A stretch of 49,175 nt of DNA from assembly GCA_026419545.1 (NCBI GenBank), contig JANZZE010000002.1, forward strand, positions 1 to 49,175, given 5' to 3'. The DNA is from Acidimicrobiales bacterium. GTDB taxonomy: Bacteria > Actinomycetota > Acidimicrobiia > Acidimicrobiales > Acidimicrobilacustridaceae. This document shows positions 49,157 through 49,175 of the stretch, one piece after another. Positions within the stretch are counted from its first letter, which is position 1; the number at the start of each line of letters is the position of its first letter. A model generated the notes under the pieces. That model was not told where the DNA came from, searched no databases, and worked only from the letters and a program-made list of their open reading frames with translations. Position numbers and translations under genes: made by a program.

Positions 49157-49175
49157 CTGTCTCTTATACACATCT
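49157..49175. other. Nextera/Tn5 mosaic-end adapter (artefact)
   Basis: The last 19 bases, CTGTCTCTTATACACATCT, are exactly the reverse complement of the 19-bp Tn5 mosaic end used in Nextera libraries. They abut a coding frame at the contig end and should be trimmed. They are not a natural mobile element. Confidence 0.97.

Noticed and set aside
49157-49175. Possible Tn5-like transposon end
   Set aside because: Exact 19-bp Nextera mosaic end exactly at the contig edge, with no transposase or target duplication; an adapter is the simple explanation.

Overview
The window is a contig of high-GC actinobacterial DNA. GTG and TTG starts are frequent, genes are packed with 4-bp ATGA/GTGA overlaps, and an F420-type luciferase-like oxidoreductase, Baeyer-Villiger monooxygenases and steroid/lipid-type amidohydrolases are present. 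This gene mix suggests an uncultured or environmental Acidimicrobiia-like actinobacterium; that placement is an inference. The contig starts inside a gene. It ends inside a gene with 19 bases identical to the Nextera/Tn5 mosaic-end adapter (49157-49175), which are not genomic.

Region 1 (1-6557 and 9641-20055) is most of an aerobic-type cobalamin pathway. A truncated cobB lies divergent from cobG-cobH-cobI-(cobJ+cobU fusion)-(bluB+cobT fusion). A convergent cobK follows. Then comes a B12-riboswitch-headed run: cbtB-cbtA-small ORF-cobQ-FhuF-like 2Fe-2S protein-cobN-chlI/chlD-type chelatase subunit-cobO. Nearly every junction in this run overlaps by 4 bp. Genes for cobA, cobM, cobL, cobC/D and cobS are not in the window.

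Region 2 (6716-9537) sits between the two cobalamin blocks. It is a copper/respiratory module of a lipoprotein cytochrome c, a TlpA-like thioredoxin, a SCO1-type chaperone, a PCuAC chaperone with a methionine-rich insert, and a membrane-anchored cupredoxin. It looks like a system for metallating the CuA site of a cytochrome oxidase.

Region 3 (20162-36807) is an accessory stretch for lipid or cyclic-ketone catabolism. It holds a RibD-like reductase, an SRPBCC protein, two thioesterase-fold proteins, and a TetR regulator divergent from a PF10118 hydrolase-BVMO-SDR operon with a clear operator. It also holds an LLM oxidoreductase, two amidohydrolase-2 proteins with palindromes in their shared promoter region, a second PF10118 protein and a second, HAPMO-like BVMO. 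Spacers here contain degenerate short tandem duplications and a decayed DUF222/HNH gene.

Region 4 (36951-49156) is the most unusual. A TetR gene lies divergent from dxs-cis-prenyltransferase-ABC ATPase-ispG-ispH, followed by a secreted lipase, a GH1 glycosidase and two FtsX-like permeases; a HAD phosphatase lies on the other side. Four copies of one operator (right half TGAGTGAATA or one mismatch) overlap the promoters of these units, so they probably form one local regulon. The DXS is short and the IspH has Trp in place of its first cluster-binding Cys. This suggests a specialised, separately controlled isoprenoid and envelope-export system rather than the housekeeping MEP pathway; the function is an inference.
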